Assembly (NCBI GenBank): GCA_026874595.1
Contig: CM049310.1
Location: 37,773,558 to 37,837,557, forward strand
From: Sipunculus nudus
Lineage: Eukaryota; Annelida; Sipuncula; Golfingiida; Sipunculidae
Reading direction: 5' to 3'
DNA length: 64,000 nt
Shown here: positions 10,001 through 18,180 of the stretch, in pieces
Layout of the letters: every line of letters begins with the position of its first letter
Numbering within the stretch: position 1 is the stretch's first letter
The notes under the pieces: generated by a model
The model's database searches: none
What the model saw: only the letters and a program-made list of their open reading frames with translations
Told to the model about the DNA's origin: nothing
Translations under genes and position numbers: made by a program

Positions 10001-11986
10001 GGACGAAGGAAGGCTTGTAAAACAAATTTTCAACTGGGACCGGGAGTTAAGATATAACATTGGGCAGCTAGAGTAGAAGAAATTCTAGATATAGCAAATA
10101 TGTCGCATATTGTTGCGAGAATTCTACGAATCTAAGTGGCTAGAAGAAATTAAACTAAAGCCAAAGCTAAGAACATATGCATTACTAAAATCTTCATTCG
10201 GTACCGAACCTTATGTCATTCATTATTTAACGCGAGAAAAGATATCCTTAATGGCACAGCTTAGATGTGGAATCTTACCGTTAGAAATTGAAGTTGAGAG
10301 GTTTAAAAATATTCGCAATCACAGGTAAATTTAGAAAATTAAAACCCGAGGAAAGAATATGCAACATGTGTGAGGACAATTCAGTTGAGGATGAAATCCA
10401 TTTCATATGCTCCTGTCCAAAATATGAGGAAATTAGAGAGGAACTTTACAAATCTTTTCTTAAAAGTGAAACCGAGTTGTTAGGATTATCTCCTAAAAGT
10501 GAATTTATATACCTTTTTCAAAACTGTGTTAAAGAAATCAGTGACTTTGTAGCCAAAGCATGGGAGATAAGAAAGAACTGTTTGTACGCCTGTACTACCA
10601 TTATCGACTAGAGTACTGAGTGTCATATAAACCCCTGCGAGGGTTGGGTACTATAAGCAGACATTTACTGTACTTCATCTTGTATTATTGTACATGACAC
10701 TATAATAAATACACTCATTCATATAAGTGTTAAACGGAGACAGAGTAGACAAGGCTCGTAGAGAAACACAGGATATTTAAGACTGCTAGCGTAAGGCACG
10801 AGAGTTAAGATAGCTAGAAGAAGAAAAGTTAGTTAACACTGTTAGAGGAAGACAGGAGAGTTTAGACTGTTTGAGGAAGGCAGGAGAGTTTAGACTGCTA
10901 GAGGAAGGCAGGAGAGTAAAGACTGCTAGAGGAAGGCAGGAGAGTTAAGATTGCTTGAGGAAGGCAGGCGAGTTAAGGCCACTAGAAAATGACAGGTTAG
11001 TTCCTGTTAGGGGAAGACAGTAGATCTAAGACCATTAGAAGAAGGTATCACATATAACTGTTAGATGAAGACAGGTTAGTTAAGACTGCTAGCGTAAGGC
11101 ACGAGAGTTAAGATAGCTAGAGAAGACAGGTTAGTTAACACTGTACGAGGAAGACGGGAGATTACGACTGCTAGAGGAAGACAGGAGAGTTAACATTGTT
11201 AGAGGAAGACAGGAAAGTTTAGACTGCTAGAGGAAGGCAGGAGAGTTAAGAATGCTAGAGGAAGGCAGGAGAGTTAAGACTGCTAGCGTAAGGCACGAGA
11301 GATAAAGATAGCTAGAGGAAGACAGGTTAGTTAACACTGTTAGAGAAAGACAGGAGAGTTAAGACTGTTGGAGGAAGGCAGGAGAGTTTAGACTGCTAGA
11401 GGAAGGCAGCAGAGTTAGGACCACAAGAGGATGACAGAAGAGTTAAAACTGCTAGAGGAAGGCAGGAGCACTAGAAGAAGGTACCATATATAACTGTTAA
11501 AGTAAAACAGGGTAGTCAAGATTGCTAGCGTAAGGAACAAGAGTTACAAATGCTAGAGGAAGAAATGAGAGTGTAGACTGCTAGAGGAAGGCAGGGGAAT
11601 TAAGTCAACAAGAGAAAGTCAGAAATAAGCTAGAATATCTTAAGGAAGTAACATCATTCATTAAGGTTCGCAACAGACGCAGACCACAGAAAGACTGAAA
11701 TGTGAGGCCACCAGAGAGATGCAGAGTTAAACTAAGCGCGTTGTAGTATAAGTAACCGTTATTTTACATAAGTGGACGTTTATCGAATGTTTGCTGAAAC
11801 AATGATTATACTCCTTGCTCTCCATATTAAACTGAAATATGTATATAGCATTAAGAATTTGGGAAAAAATTAATTTATGACTATTTAGTAGTACTGCTGA
11901 TAAGAACATTATCAAAAATCTCTTTCTTACGGATCTTGGGCGGCAGCGAGCGCGAGGAGGCAGAGGAAGATGGCGGTACGTTCCAT
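3097..11986 (-). CDS. secreted cysteine-containing protein with degenerate EF-hand-like segments (split gene)
   Basis: Joined coding exons: 11986-11931, 5669-5530, 5301-5134, 4145-4099 and, less surely, 3141-3097. The translation has about 151 residues. Residues 1-17 form a typical signal peptide (MERTAIFLCLLALAAA, then Gln-Asp-Pro). Next come DCANC and GCRAFC cysteine pairs, a helix-like segment ending in NADGNVDRATF, a segment with MCDSEADLC, and a second helix-loop-helix-like stretch with NGAATVNKQGFLDTYAG. The two loops resemble EF-hands that have lost some calcium ligands. Every intron is GT-AG and the phases match (2, 1, 1, 0), which is hard to get by chance. The product is probably secreted and may bind calcium weakly or not at all. 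I do not recognise a named family. Intron 2 is about 6.3 kb and carries a LINE. Confidence 0.68.
3142..4098. other. intron 5 region with TA microsatellite
   Basis: It contains a (TA)n run at about 3976-4012 and CTGTTAACAGG-like short repeats at about 3480-3780. A 165-residue minus-strand frame here is largely the translated TA run plus low-complexity sequence and is not called a gene. Confidence 0.45.
4099..4145 (-). CDS. exon 5: second helix-loop-helix-like segment
   Basis: The acceptor is ATTCGTATCAG and the donor a strong GTAAGTG. The 47 bases complete a glycine and encode AATVNKQGFLDTYAG, ending in phase 0. Small, but in the correct frame and position. Confidence 0.55.
4440..5090 (+). 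repeat. degenerate GT-rich tandem repeat
   Basis: Words such as GTGTGTAACCCTGCATT, GCGTGTCCATGTGTGTAT and their variants recur every 30-40 bases at 4450-4530 and 4735-5065. The overlapping short open frames on both strands come from this repeat. It lies in intron 4 of the minus-strand gene. Confidence 0.65.
5134..5301 (-). CDS. exon 4: EF-hand-like segment
   Basis: The acceptor is TTTCCTTTGCAG and the donor is a weaker GTTTGA. The exon is 168 bases, phase 1 at both ends. It begins by completing an aspartate, giving the junction NADGNVDRATF. It then encodes MCDSEADLCFDTFAALGG and VDIDAAWELLSN. Read without splicing it would stop at about 5024, but the phase match to exon 5 favours splicing. 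Confidence 0.65.
5530..5669 (-). CDS. exon 3: cysteine-pair region
   Basis: The acceptor has a good pyrimidine tract (TCTCCTTCAG) and the donor is GTCAGT. The exon is 140 bases: one base completing the split proline, 46 codons and one base left over. It encodes FDCANCDAVSD, GCRAFC and a helix-like LTKANLQAAFDGIKNA. Confidence 0.68.
5800..6091 (+). repeat. left part of the GA-rich tandem array
   Basis: Purine-rich units with GAGAGTTAAGA, AAGATAACTAGAGAGGAAGG and GGTAGCAAATATAACTG match the array to the right of the LINE (10721-11640). The LINE therefore split one array. The first 100 bases are A-rich and more degenerate. Confidence 0.6.
6083..6091 (+). repeat. target-site duplication, left copy (LINE 1)
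   Basis: ATATAACTG at the left LINE edge pairs with ATATAAGTG at 10721-10729 (one mismatch). An undisturbed copy of the array at about 11,054 reads CATATAACTGTTAGA, which shows the pre-insertion order. Confidence 0.5.
6144..7061 (+). CDS. LINE ORF1 protein (coiled coil plus RNA-binding-like core)
   Basis: 305 residues, still open from ATG to TAG. Residues 1-45 look like a coiled coil (repeated Ile/Leu heptads with Arg and Asp). Residues about 74-175 form the compact conserved core, including SLAQRIIQEGVGLDD, ALILGSRNGTPGLLKIEL, KVLRNKQNL, KRVFLKSSQTHAERLIQLNF and YRITGNGKLV. The rest is Pro/Ser/Thr-rich and probably disordered. In related LINEs ORF1 coats the element RNA. It is followed after 55 bases by ORF2 in another frame. 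It could in principle still be translated, but its partner ORF2 is dead. Confidence 0.75.
   Translation: MHIDITQIIDSKFAELNNRIDIEIGILTRRIDDLDSRMSVIEKSAHKIGNKPFDPDVTVVASRVVQNDNEDPKSLAQRIIQEGVGLDDIPVVRALILGSRNGTPGLLKIELASEGDKIKVLRNKQNLENSGLYKRVFLKSSQTHAERLIQLNFRTILSELPNGGQYRITGNGKLVHAGTLENQHHGTTGYRGQGDNNKTIDKQILQRVPVRSQSQMSTAGSQGMPSMKAFAPSDQSAVMHAHPTGVNIPSLPPPHSLLTTGLTIAQGPPLVSGSKLTTPAPTNLQATTTPQVFVPSCATIPVHNY
7117..10611 (+). pseudogene. LINE ORF2 (endonuclease-reverse transcriptase), inactivated
   Basis: Pieces in several frames read as one ORF2. 7117-8166: AP-type endonuclease with ICETHL, GSGGVGIFVRR, GDFNAR, GKSVVDYII and PDHAILTVSV, interrupted by TAA at 7447-7449. 8591-9158: reverse transcriptase start with NRKSVGYDSIPNEVL, ADEQTGFRRGRSC and LIDMEKA, where a lost base shifts the frame before TGACAAA. 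9223-9510: GLRQGDPLSPTIFNIYLNEL and the intact catalytic LLYADDIAL. 9801-10611: LDYACEVWG and a C-terminal zinc-knuckle-like CNMC...EDEIHFICSCPKY. There are at least two in-frame stops and several frameshifts. No ATG precedes the NGWTTNN start, so the original start is unclear. Not functional. Confidence 0.82.
10721..11640 (+). repeat. GA-rich tandem array, 28-bp period
   Basis: The unit is close to GACTGCTAGAGGAAGGCAGG plus AGAGTTAA. GAGGAAGG recurs at 10873, 10901, 10929 and 10957, exactly 28 apart. Variant units (GCTAGCGTAAGGCACGAG; GGTACCATATATAACTG) recur at wider spacing, so there is higher-order structure. It lies in intron 2 of the minus-strand gene, giving a CT-rich strand in the transcript. 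Confidence 0.8.
11641..11930. other. intron 2, start-proximal part
   Basis: No element recognised. Plain AT-rich intron between the tandem array and the donor at 11930. Confidence 0.4.
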
Positions 11987-11995
11987 TTCTGGTGT
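11931..11995 (-). CDS. exon 2: start codon and signal peptide
   Basis: The acceptor TTTTACAG is followed by nine UTR bases, then ATG at 11986-11984. Eighteen codons encode the signal peptide and Gln-Asp, and the exon ends with CC before a GTAAGA donor (phase 2). The donor's leftover CC joins the first G of exon 3 to give proline. Confidence 0.7.
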
Positions 11996-12377
11996 CTGTA
12001 AAATAAGAAAACTAGAAATAAACATGTAGCTGAGCATGCATGGTTCACGTTTAACAATGTTTAACACAACGATCCTTTTATAAATCATATCAGCATGCGT
12101 TGAATGGAAATGATTGCATGATGATTTTGATAAAAAAAAGTCTCCTCTAACCTCTTTTGTTTTTACAGTATCATAAAATATCAGCTACAAAATCACTTTT
12201 AATATTTTCATACCATACCACGGTTTATAATAGCAACATGTGATAAATGTCAAATGAATGTATATAAAACTGTGATGAGGGATTTTCACCACCCCACATC
12301 AGATCTAATATATCGAATTATAATAATATCCAACTCTGTTACGTTTCTTATAATTATAATAGATTATTATAATTTAC
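11996..12377. other. intron 1 of the secreted-protein gene
   Basis: A 382-base intron in the 5' UTR, AT-rich, bounded on the minus strand by GTAAAT and TTTTACAG. It has AT-rich palindromic stretches near 12,305-12,375. No exon seen. Confidence 0.45.
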
Positions 12378-12424
12378 CTTGAGTAAATTCTCGGTGCTGG
12401 ACGTTGGTAGGTTCTTCGACTTTG
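12378..12424 (-). other. non-coding first exon (5' UTR) of the secreted-protein gene
   Basis: On the minus strand the transcript would start about 30 bases after a TATA box, at a TCCAAA initiator-like site. It then runs about 47 bases to CTCAAG followed by a GTAAAT donor. The next acceptor (TTTTACAG) opens the exon that carries the start codon. The start site is inferred from spacing only. Confidence 0.5.
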
Positions 12425-12460
12425 GAGCGGTAATTGTTCGGGAAACCTTATATAGGGGTG
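12424..12460 (-). promoter_or_regulatory. core promoter with TATA box
   Basis: TATATAAG lies at 12447-12454 on the minus strand inside CCCCTATATAAGG. An initiator-like TCCAAA sits about 30 bases downstream, then a splice donor. The spacing is textbook for a Pol II TATA promoter and fits the downstream signal-peptide exon. Confidence 0.55.
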
Positions 12461-14225
12461 CGCGGTGTTCATTCGTGTGACATCGACACTCGGTTACGGT
12501 CAAAAGGTTAAATGACAACATACAGGGTGAGCCGATAGGCGTGTCAAGTTAGAGGTACCCCTTCACAATAACCTTGAACCGTGTTTCCATCATTTGCTGC
12601 TTGAAATATCTTTCCTGGTCAACACAGTTATCTTCGTGCATAGAACATCTGGTATGGTCATTAGCCGCTATCTGGTGTCAATGACAGCTGGGATCATATC
12701 ATACCGTTGACATCCACTCTCCTTTGAAGACGATTGGACATTGCGCCTCATGCAGGTTGGGTGATTTGTTTGTGATTGGTAATGCTTGTTGCGGCTGCCA
12801 GTCCAATCCTTGAACGGCGGAATCAGTTGTAGTTACTACAGGTTAATGCTGAAAGAGGCTGTCTTGAGGGGTTCAATGCTACCTTTGTCCAGTCCACTCT
12901 TTTTCTCTCTTTGACTTGGTTTAACTGCCTGTCTCTAGGTGCTGCGGTCAGATAATGTGGTTGACTAAATATTTGCGAGGTTAAATATTCACGATTTTCC
13001 CTTCTCCGCGACGGTTTCAGTTTCGGAATAGATCATACAGTAACTAACACAATGTACATAAACTTTTTGATATTAGTTACGTAATTTGCACGACAAATCT
13101 TAACAATTGTAAGAGGAGCCGAGGAAGCATCGAGTAGGTAGAAGTTCCTCATGCAATTGTGACAGATATTACAGAAGAATTGATATTTGTTTAATTGTCA
13201 ATCTTTAAAATACGAGAAACATAATATGCATGTTAATATTTACGCTACAGGCACAATATGCGGGAGATACTATTGAGACTTTGGAATTAATTACTGTTCA
13301 CTTGTGCAAAGTAGCGTATTATTCACCAGAGTTTATCTTACTCCGTAATTTCCGATTCGAGTTCGCGGATTTGAAAACTTCGCGAACATAAAGCCAACAA
13401 CAGCAGTCTAGCCTCCCAGACGGACTGGTTAGTTCCACAGGCTTTGAGGATACTTTTTCATATATGTTTTATAGAGTTCTATCCATCTACAGGACCCACC
13501 CACTTGGCCCGATGTATTCACCGGGTGAGCGATAATACAGGTATCATGTGCCCCCCCCCCCCCCCCGCACACTGCGCTGAATCGGGCCCACAAGGGTACG
13601 ACTAAGCTGTTAAGGATTTTTGGGCGTCATAATATGTACCCCATAATGCACCGCGGCTTCTAAATACACAAATATATGAATTTATTGATGAGGGTAATAT
13701 AAACATGGGTGTTTTTGTGGAAAGGACTTTACGGAATAAGTTGTATTTTGCCAGGATCCGTATGTAAACAGAAGGTATTTCGTTTTAAATATAACAAAGT
13801 TTTATTCCAAAGTTTGACAGTCTGTCTCACAGTGATTAACAGAAAGAGGTTTGTTTCGAGAAGAGTTATTACTCAGAAACAACCGCATATTGAAAGTACT
13901 AGCACCGGAAGTGGAAGGGTAGCAAAGTTTTACTCTTACTTTACAAAGTAATATATTTATTGGCCCACCAAACTCAACCAATCATATTAGGAAAAATTTT
14001 GTCAAATTGCTTTTGACCAGAGATACAGCAAAAAAATTTGATGGTGCGGCATTTCAAAACCTCAGCCTTAGTATATGTTATTTCTTGTATGAAGTCGAGC
14101 GATTTATACTAACAAAAAGATGAGTTTGCTTATCAGTGGACCTGGCAGTCGCAGGCCCAAATATTGTACAGTCATTGTGTGGCCGCCCAAGCCTCGCCGT
14201 GTCTGCCGTTTTGATATCACTTAAT
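12461..14225. other. upstream intergenic region
   Basis: Contains a C homopolymer (about 13,551-13,566) and GCGA-rich blocks at about 12,975 and 13,355-13,385 that resemble each other (GCGAGGTTAAATATTC, CGCGAACATAAAG). No exon stands out. It is the upstream flank of the secreted-protein gene. Confidence 0.4.
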
Positions 14226-15080
14226 CAGTGATTTAGTCGAGTGCACATCATCCAAACCCGAGTCGAAGTCCGAGTACATACCACTCTAGTCCAAGTCCGA
14301 GTCCAGACCACTCTAGACCAAGTCCGAGCCAGGCCACTCGAGTCCAAGTCCGAGTCCAGGCCACTTGAGGCCTTGTCCGAGTCCAGGCTACTCGAGTCCA
14401 AATCCGGGTCCAGGCAACTTGAGTCCAAATTCGAGTCCAGGCCACTCGAGTCCTAGTCCGAGCCAGGCCACTCGAGTCCAAGTCCGAGTCCAGACCACTC
14501 TAGACCAAGTCCGAGCCAGGCCACTCGAGTCCAAGTCCGAGTCCAGGCCACTTGAGGCCTAGTCCAAGTCCAGGCTACTCGAGTCCAAGTCCTTGTCCAG
14601 GCCACTCGAGTCCTAGTCCGAGCCAGGCCACTCGAGTCCTACTCCGAGCCAGGCCAGTCGAGTCCAAGTCCTTGTCCAGGCAACTCGAGTCCAAGTTCGA
14701 GTCCAGGCCACTCGAGTCCTAGTCCGAGCCAGGCCACTCGAGTCCAAGTCCTTGTCCAGGCAACTCGAGTCCAAGTTCGAGTCCAGGCCACACGAGTCCT
14801 AGTCCGAGCCAGGCCACTCGAGTCCAAGTCCTTGTCCAGGCAACTCGAGTCCAAGTTCGAGTCCAGGCCACTCGAGTCCTAGTCCGAGCCAGGCCACTCG
14901 AGTCCAAGTCCTTGTCCAGGCAACTCGAGTCCAAGTTCGAGTCCAGGCCACTCGAGTCCTAGTCCGAGTCAAGGTCACTCGAGTCGAGGTCCGATTCTTT
15001 GAGTTTCGAGTCCATGTAGGTCCACCTTTTCCAGTCCATGTCATTTGAAACTGATTCAAAGTCCAAAACCGAGTCCAATA
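14226..15080. repeat. satellite array with 80-bp higher-order unit
   Basis: About 850 bases built from 26-27-bp subunits of the type CTCGAGTCCAAGTCCGAG plus TCCAGGCCA. In the right half three subunits form an exact 80-bp higher-order unit: CAACTCGAGTCCAAGTTCGA recurs at 14681, 14761, 14841 and 14921. The left half is more irregular and the right edge decays at about 14,960-15,080. Nearly every subunit has the palindrome CTCGAG. Short open frames on both strands (Trp-Thr-Arg or Leu-Glu-Ser repeats) are by-products. Confidence 0.88.
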
Positions 15081-15580
15081 CAATTTTTCTTATTAAAAGA
15101 AATTAAAAATGGAAATTGGGGATTTTCATGTATGTTTATATTAAAGTTTATATTATAATTTACATACATGTTTTTCACTTCAGCTTAGAGATGAAACCTT
15201 GTAGATCATCCTTTTTTTGTAATATTTTGTAAGTAGTTGCATTTGTATGTAACCGCCATGTTGCATTTACAAATGAGTGCGCCTTTCAGGGAGTTCTTCG
15301 GTGGCATAATATACACCCAGGGCCCCGCAGATGCAGTAGTGACAGGGACTGGCTAACACCAGAATATAAAACGACACGAAGCGTTTGCTACTGACCTGCC
15401 ATCTTGTCCGAAATTCTGCAGTTGTGTATACCCGGTTAAGTTTGCATCAACACAGTGGAAGTGATCAATTCCAACATAAATAAAATCAAAAATAAAAATA
15501 ATAAAATTAACATTTGTAATTGGTTATTTTAAATATGGTGGAAACCGGAATCTTGGTGCATGTAATACGTAGTGTTTACA
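15081..15580. other. AT-rich intergenic stretch
   Basis: At about 15,397-15,475 the minus strand reads YVGIDHFHCVDANLTGYTQL then FGQDG before a GTCAGT donor-like site. I found no acceptor AG upstream that would make this a full exon, so it is only noted here. Confidence 0.3.
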
Positions 15581-16430
15581 CACACACATATTGTTACAGA
15601 ACCTAAAATCAACAGATCACGTATGCGTTATGAACATAAATTTTGTCAAGGAGATAAAAAAATCAGATTCTGTAACACTAGGCAGCGTGAAATGTCTAGG
15701 GAAATGAATAAAGAAGTCAGTGTTTTTTTTTTGTTAACAAATAACTATAATTTATTCTTAAAACAACCCTAAAATTACAATGCACTAAATCAATAAAATA
15801 CAGTATAACAGCAGTAAAACAACAAATCAATACAATCACACAGTAAAATAAACAAAGTGCACAGTACCTGGATACCACCACTGTCACAGCGATAAGTCCT
15901 TTAAAATGTATAAGCCAGACGAACAGTTCACACAAATTCTCACGGAGAATAACAGTCCAATGTAAAGCTCTTGTAACAATCCCTAAAGTAAACTGAAGAC
16001 CAAATAAGATTCGTCACAAATCCAGAAGAATATCTGAAGAAAATCTATAATTGCCGCACTTATCGGAATAGGTCCCACAAACTGACATACACGCTTTTGC
16101 GTCCGCTGGAATATTCTCTCACCCCTCTCTCGGCTTTTAAAACACAGCCTCCTTATATAACTTTTCACCTCAAGCCGAGAATTTTTCATTTCTCGAACAA
16201 TCTAAAGAACCTAATATAATAAACACGCTCAAAGAACATACTAGAACAAAGAACACTGTGTATCTACACGCCAGGGTTCAACCGTGAGCCGGCCCGGCCC
16301 GGCCCGGCCAGGCGAGAAAACCCCAGACTAGCATGACAAAGAGAGGTCAACCAGTACGGATTAAACTGAGAGTGCAACACGCGGCCAGGCGAGGCCGCTA
16401 CAACACGAGTTACGTCCGTGTCACACAATA
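15580..16430 (-). mobile_element. possible solo LTR
   Basis: On the minus strand this stretch has a TATA box in GTTATATAAGGAGG (about 16,149-16,162) flanked by an inverted repeat TCTCGGCTT / AAGCCGAGA. About 400 bases further on is an AATAAA signal (about 15,745-15,760), and there are TG-like and TGTAACA-like candidate ends. That order (promoter, then polyadenylation signal, no coding region) is what a long terminal repeat looks like. I could not find a matching target-site duplication or a second LTR. It could equally be an unrelated promoter. Confidence 0.3.
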
Positions 16431-16444
16431 AAAAAGGGAACGTG

Positions 16445-16448
<4 letters not shown>

Positions 16449-16479
<31 letters not shown>

Positions 16480-16480
16480 T
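16449..16480. repeat. (TA)n microsatellite
   Basis: About 32 bases of pure TA, next to the possible LTR. Confidence 0.9.
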
Positions 16481-18140
16481 GCCGCCAATCCAAAGAGACA
16501 GAGAGCAATCCCCTATCTCTAGGGCAAAAGTTTTACTTGCGTTAGTTTCTTAATATATATATTTATTATTCCTTGTTATTTGATACCCAAACTGCTTCAA
16601 GATTGCTTATATTCTAAATGACAAGTGTAACCCCCCCCCCCCCCCTGAATTTTGTTTCGGATCCACTTCGGATAATATTATTTTATTGAGAAAATGTGCC
16701 GGAAGATCTGAGTTTAAATATGGTATATACCCCGCTTTAAGCGTCTGTGTATAAGGGAGGGGGATTCTAACACTCCCTACCCTGCCCATCCCAAACCCCA
16801 ATACATTGCTTAAAGATATTAAGTATACGCCCCTGCTTACATCAAGTGATTAAATATGTGTTTGCCCTGAATTTTGAGGTGGAGGAACAGAGGTACCTGT
16901 AATGAAAGGAACAGGAGCTGTCTGAAAAAAAGGCCTTGTTGATACAATCTTATCTCATATGTAATACTAGCTGATAAACCCGGTATACCGGCCTTTTTAC
17001 CGGGGTTGGGGAGATATATTAACTGAGATGTGGAATGTTGGCTCATTTTTAATCCCAAAAAATAAAAGAAAATATAGGTTTTCAGTGGGATACTGTCTCA
17101 ATAAGATATGTACAAATAATTTAACATTTATTTTGTGACGCTGTGCTCGTGGCAAGAACAAATCATACCCCGGTGTGTACTGACCTGGTCAGTGATGATG
17201 TTAAAATTGCGAACCGGAATGAGACGCGGGGGCATTCAGGTTTCCGATGATATTTGACGTATAAAGAATAGGTTGATGTGAGGATCACATGAAATATTAA
17301 TTAAATGTATGTTGCAAGGAAACTGTTCCTGAAGAAAGAAACAGAAATATGCATACCTCGTAAGTAGCAGAAGTGGACCCAATGGGACTCCATGCAGAGG
17401 GTCCGTATCCCATTTTTCAGCCGCCGCAACCTTTTTTTCATCGTATCAGACCAATTTTGAGGCCTGAAACCCCCGCCTCCACCCCACCCTATCCCTGTTC
17501 CTGAAATTTGGACCTTGAATCAGGTTTTGTTATTAATCCCCTGGGTAGAACCCTTCGTTTCATCAAGCGAGAAATGTGTTTTTCACTTTTACTGACCACG
17601 CACGTGGGTTAGAGCCTGATTCCAGTGAAAAGTCAGACATGCTCCAATCCCTCAAAGAAAGCAAGCGTTATTCATATGAACAATATTCCCTAATCTTGTG
17701 GTTGAGTGACCACGATGCACTCATTCAGGTCATTGCCGAAGGCAGTTTGGCTGTGCTCGGTCTAACCTCCGCGCAAGTCAGAAAGCGGAAAAATCACTCA
17801 AAATGATGTGCACATTAAAAATTATTCATTCTCATATCGCCAATATCACTGCGGGGACAATAACCTTTAAAATGAGGTATGTCACAGTGTCATACGCAAA
17901 GTGGTTTCAGATAACATTGAGAACAAATGGGGACCGAATTCCTTTTAGATTGGACGTTCAGCTACCTGTTGGCATTTTTTAAAGAGAACTTCAGTGTAAG
18001 CCTACAATAGTTTCGCCAGGGTCAAGGTTAATCTTACATACTTGATGAGAATCTTTTATATTAAAAGGCTCTTAAATTGAAATTATATTGAAACGAATTA
18101 CCTCCATAATTCGATGGCTTGTTTCTTGGGGGTTAGCCTC
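16481..18140. other. intergenic stretch
   Basis: C homopolymer at about 16,630-16,646. No exon or element recognised. The 76-residue frame at 17,576-17,806 has no supporting splice sites or recognisable motif. Confidence 0.35.
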
Positions 18141-18180
18141 CCCCCCCCCCCACACACACACACACACGCGTACACATACA
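18141..18180. repeat. C-run followed by (CA)n
   Basis: A C homopolymer at about 18,141-18,151, then CACACA repeats to about 18,180. Confidence 0.9.

Larger units (their letters stand above)
6092..10720 (+). mobile_element. non-LTR retrotransposon (LINE) with ORF1 and decayed ORF2
   Basis: About 4.6 kb: a short leader, an intact ORF1 (6144-7061), a broken ORF2 (7117-10611) with AP-type endonuclease, reverse transcriptase and a C-terminal CCHC motif, then a roughly 110-base 3' tail ending near AATAAATACACTCATTC with no poly(A). Apparent 9-bp target-site duplications flank it. It sits in the sense opposite to the host gene, inside that gene's second intron. The leader of about 52 bases means it is complete or only slightly 5'-truncated. 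Clade not assigned: the layout fits CR1/Jockey-like groups, but phylogeny is needed. Confidence 0.8.

Noticed and set aside
14225-15083. Trp-Thr-Arg and Leu-Glu-Ser repeat frames
   Set aside because: By-products of the 80-bp satellite on both strands.
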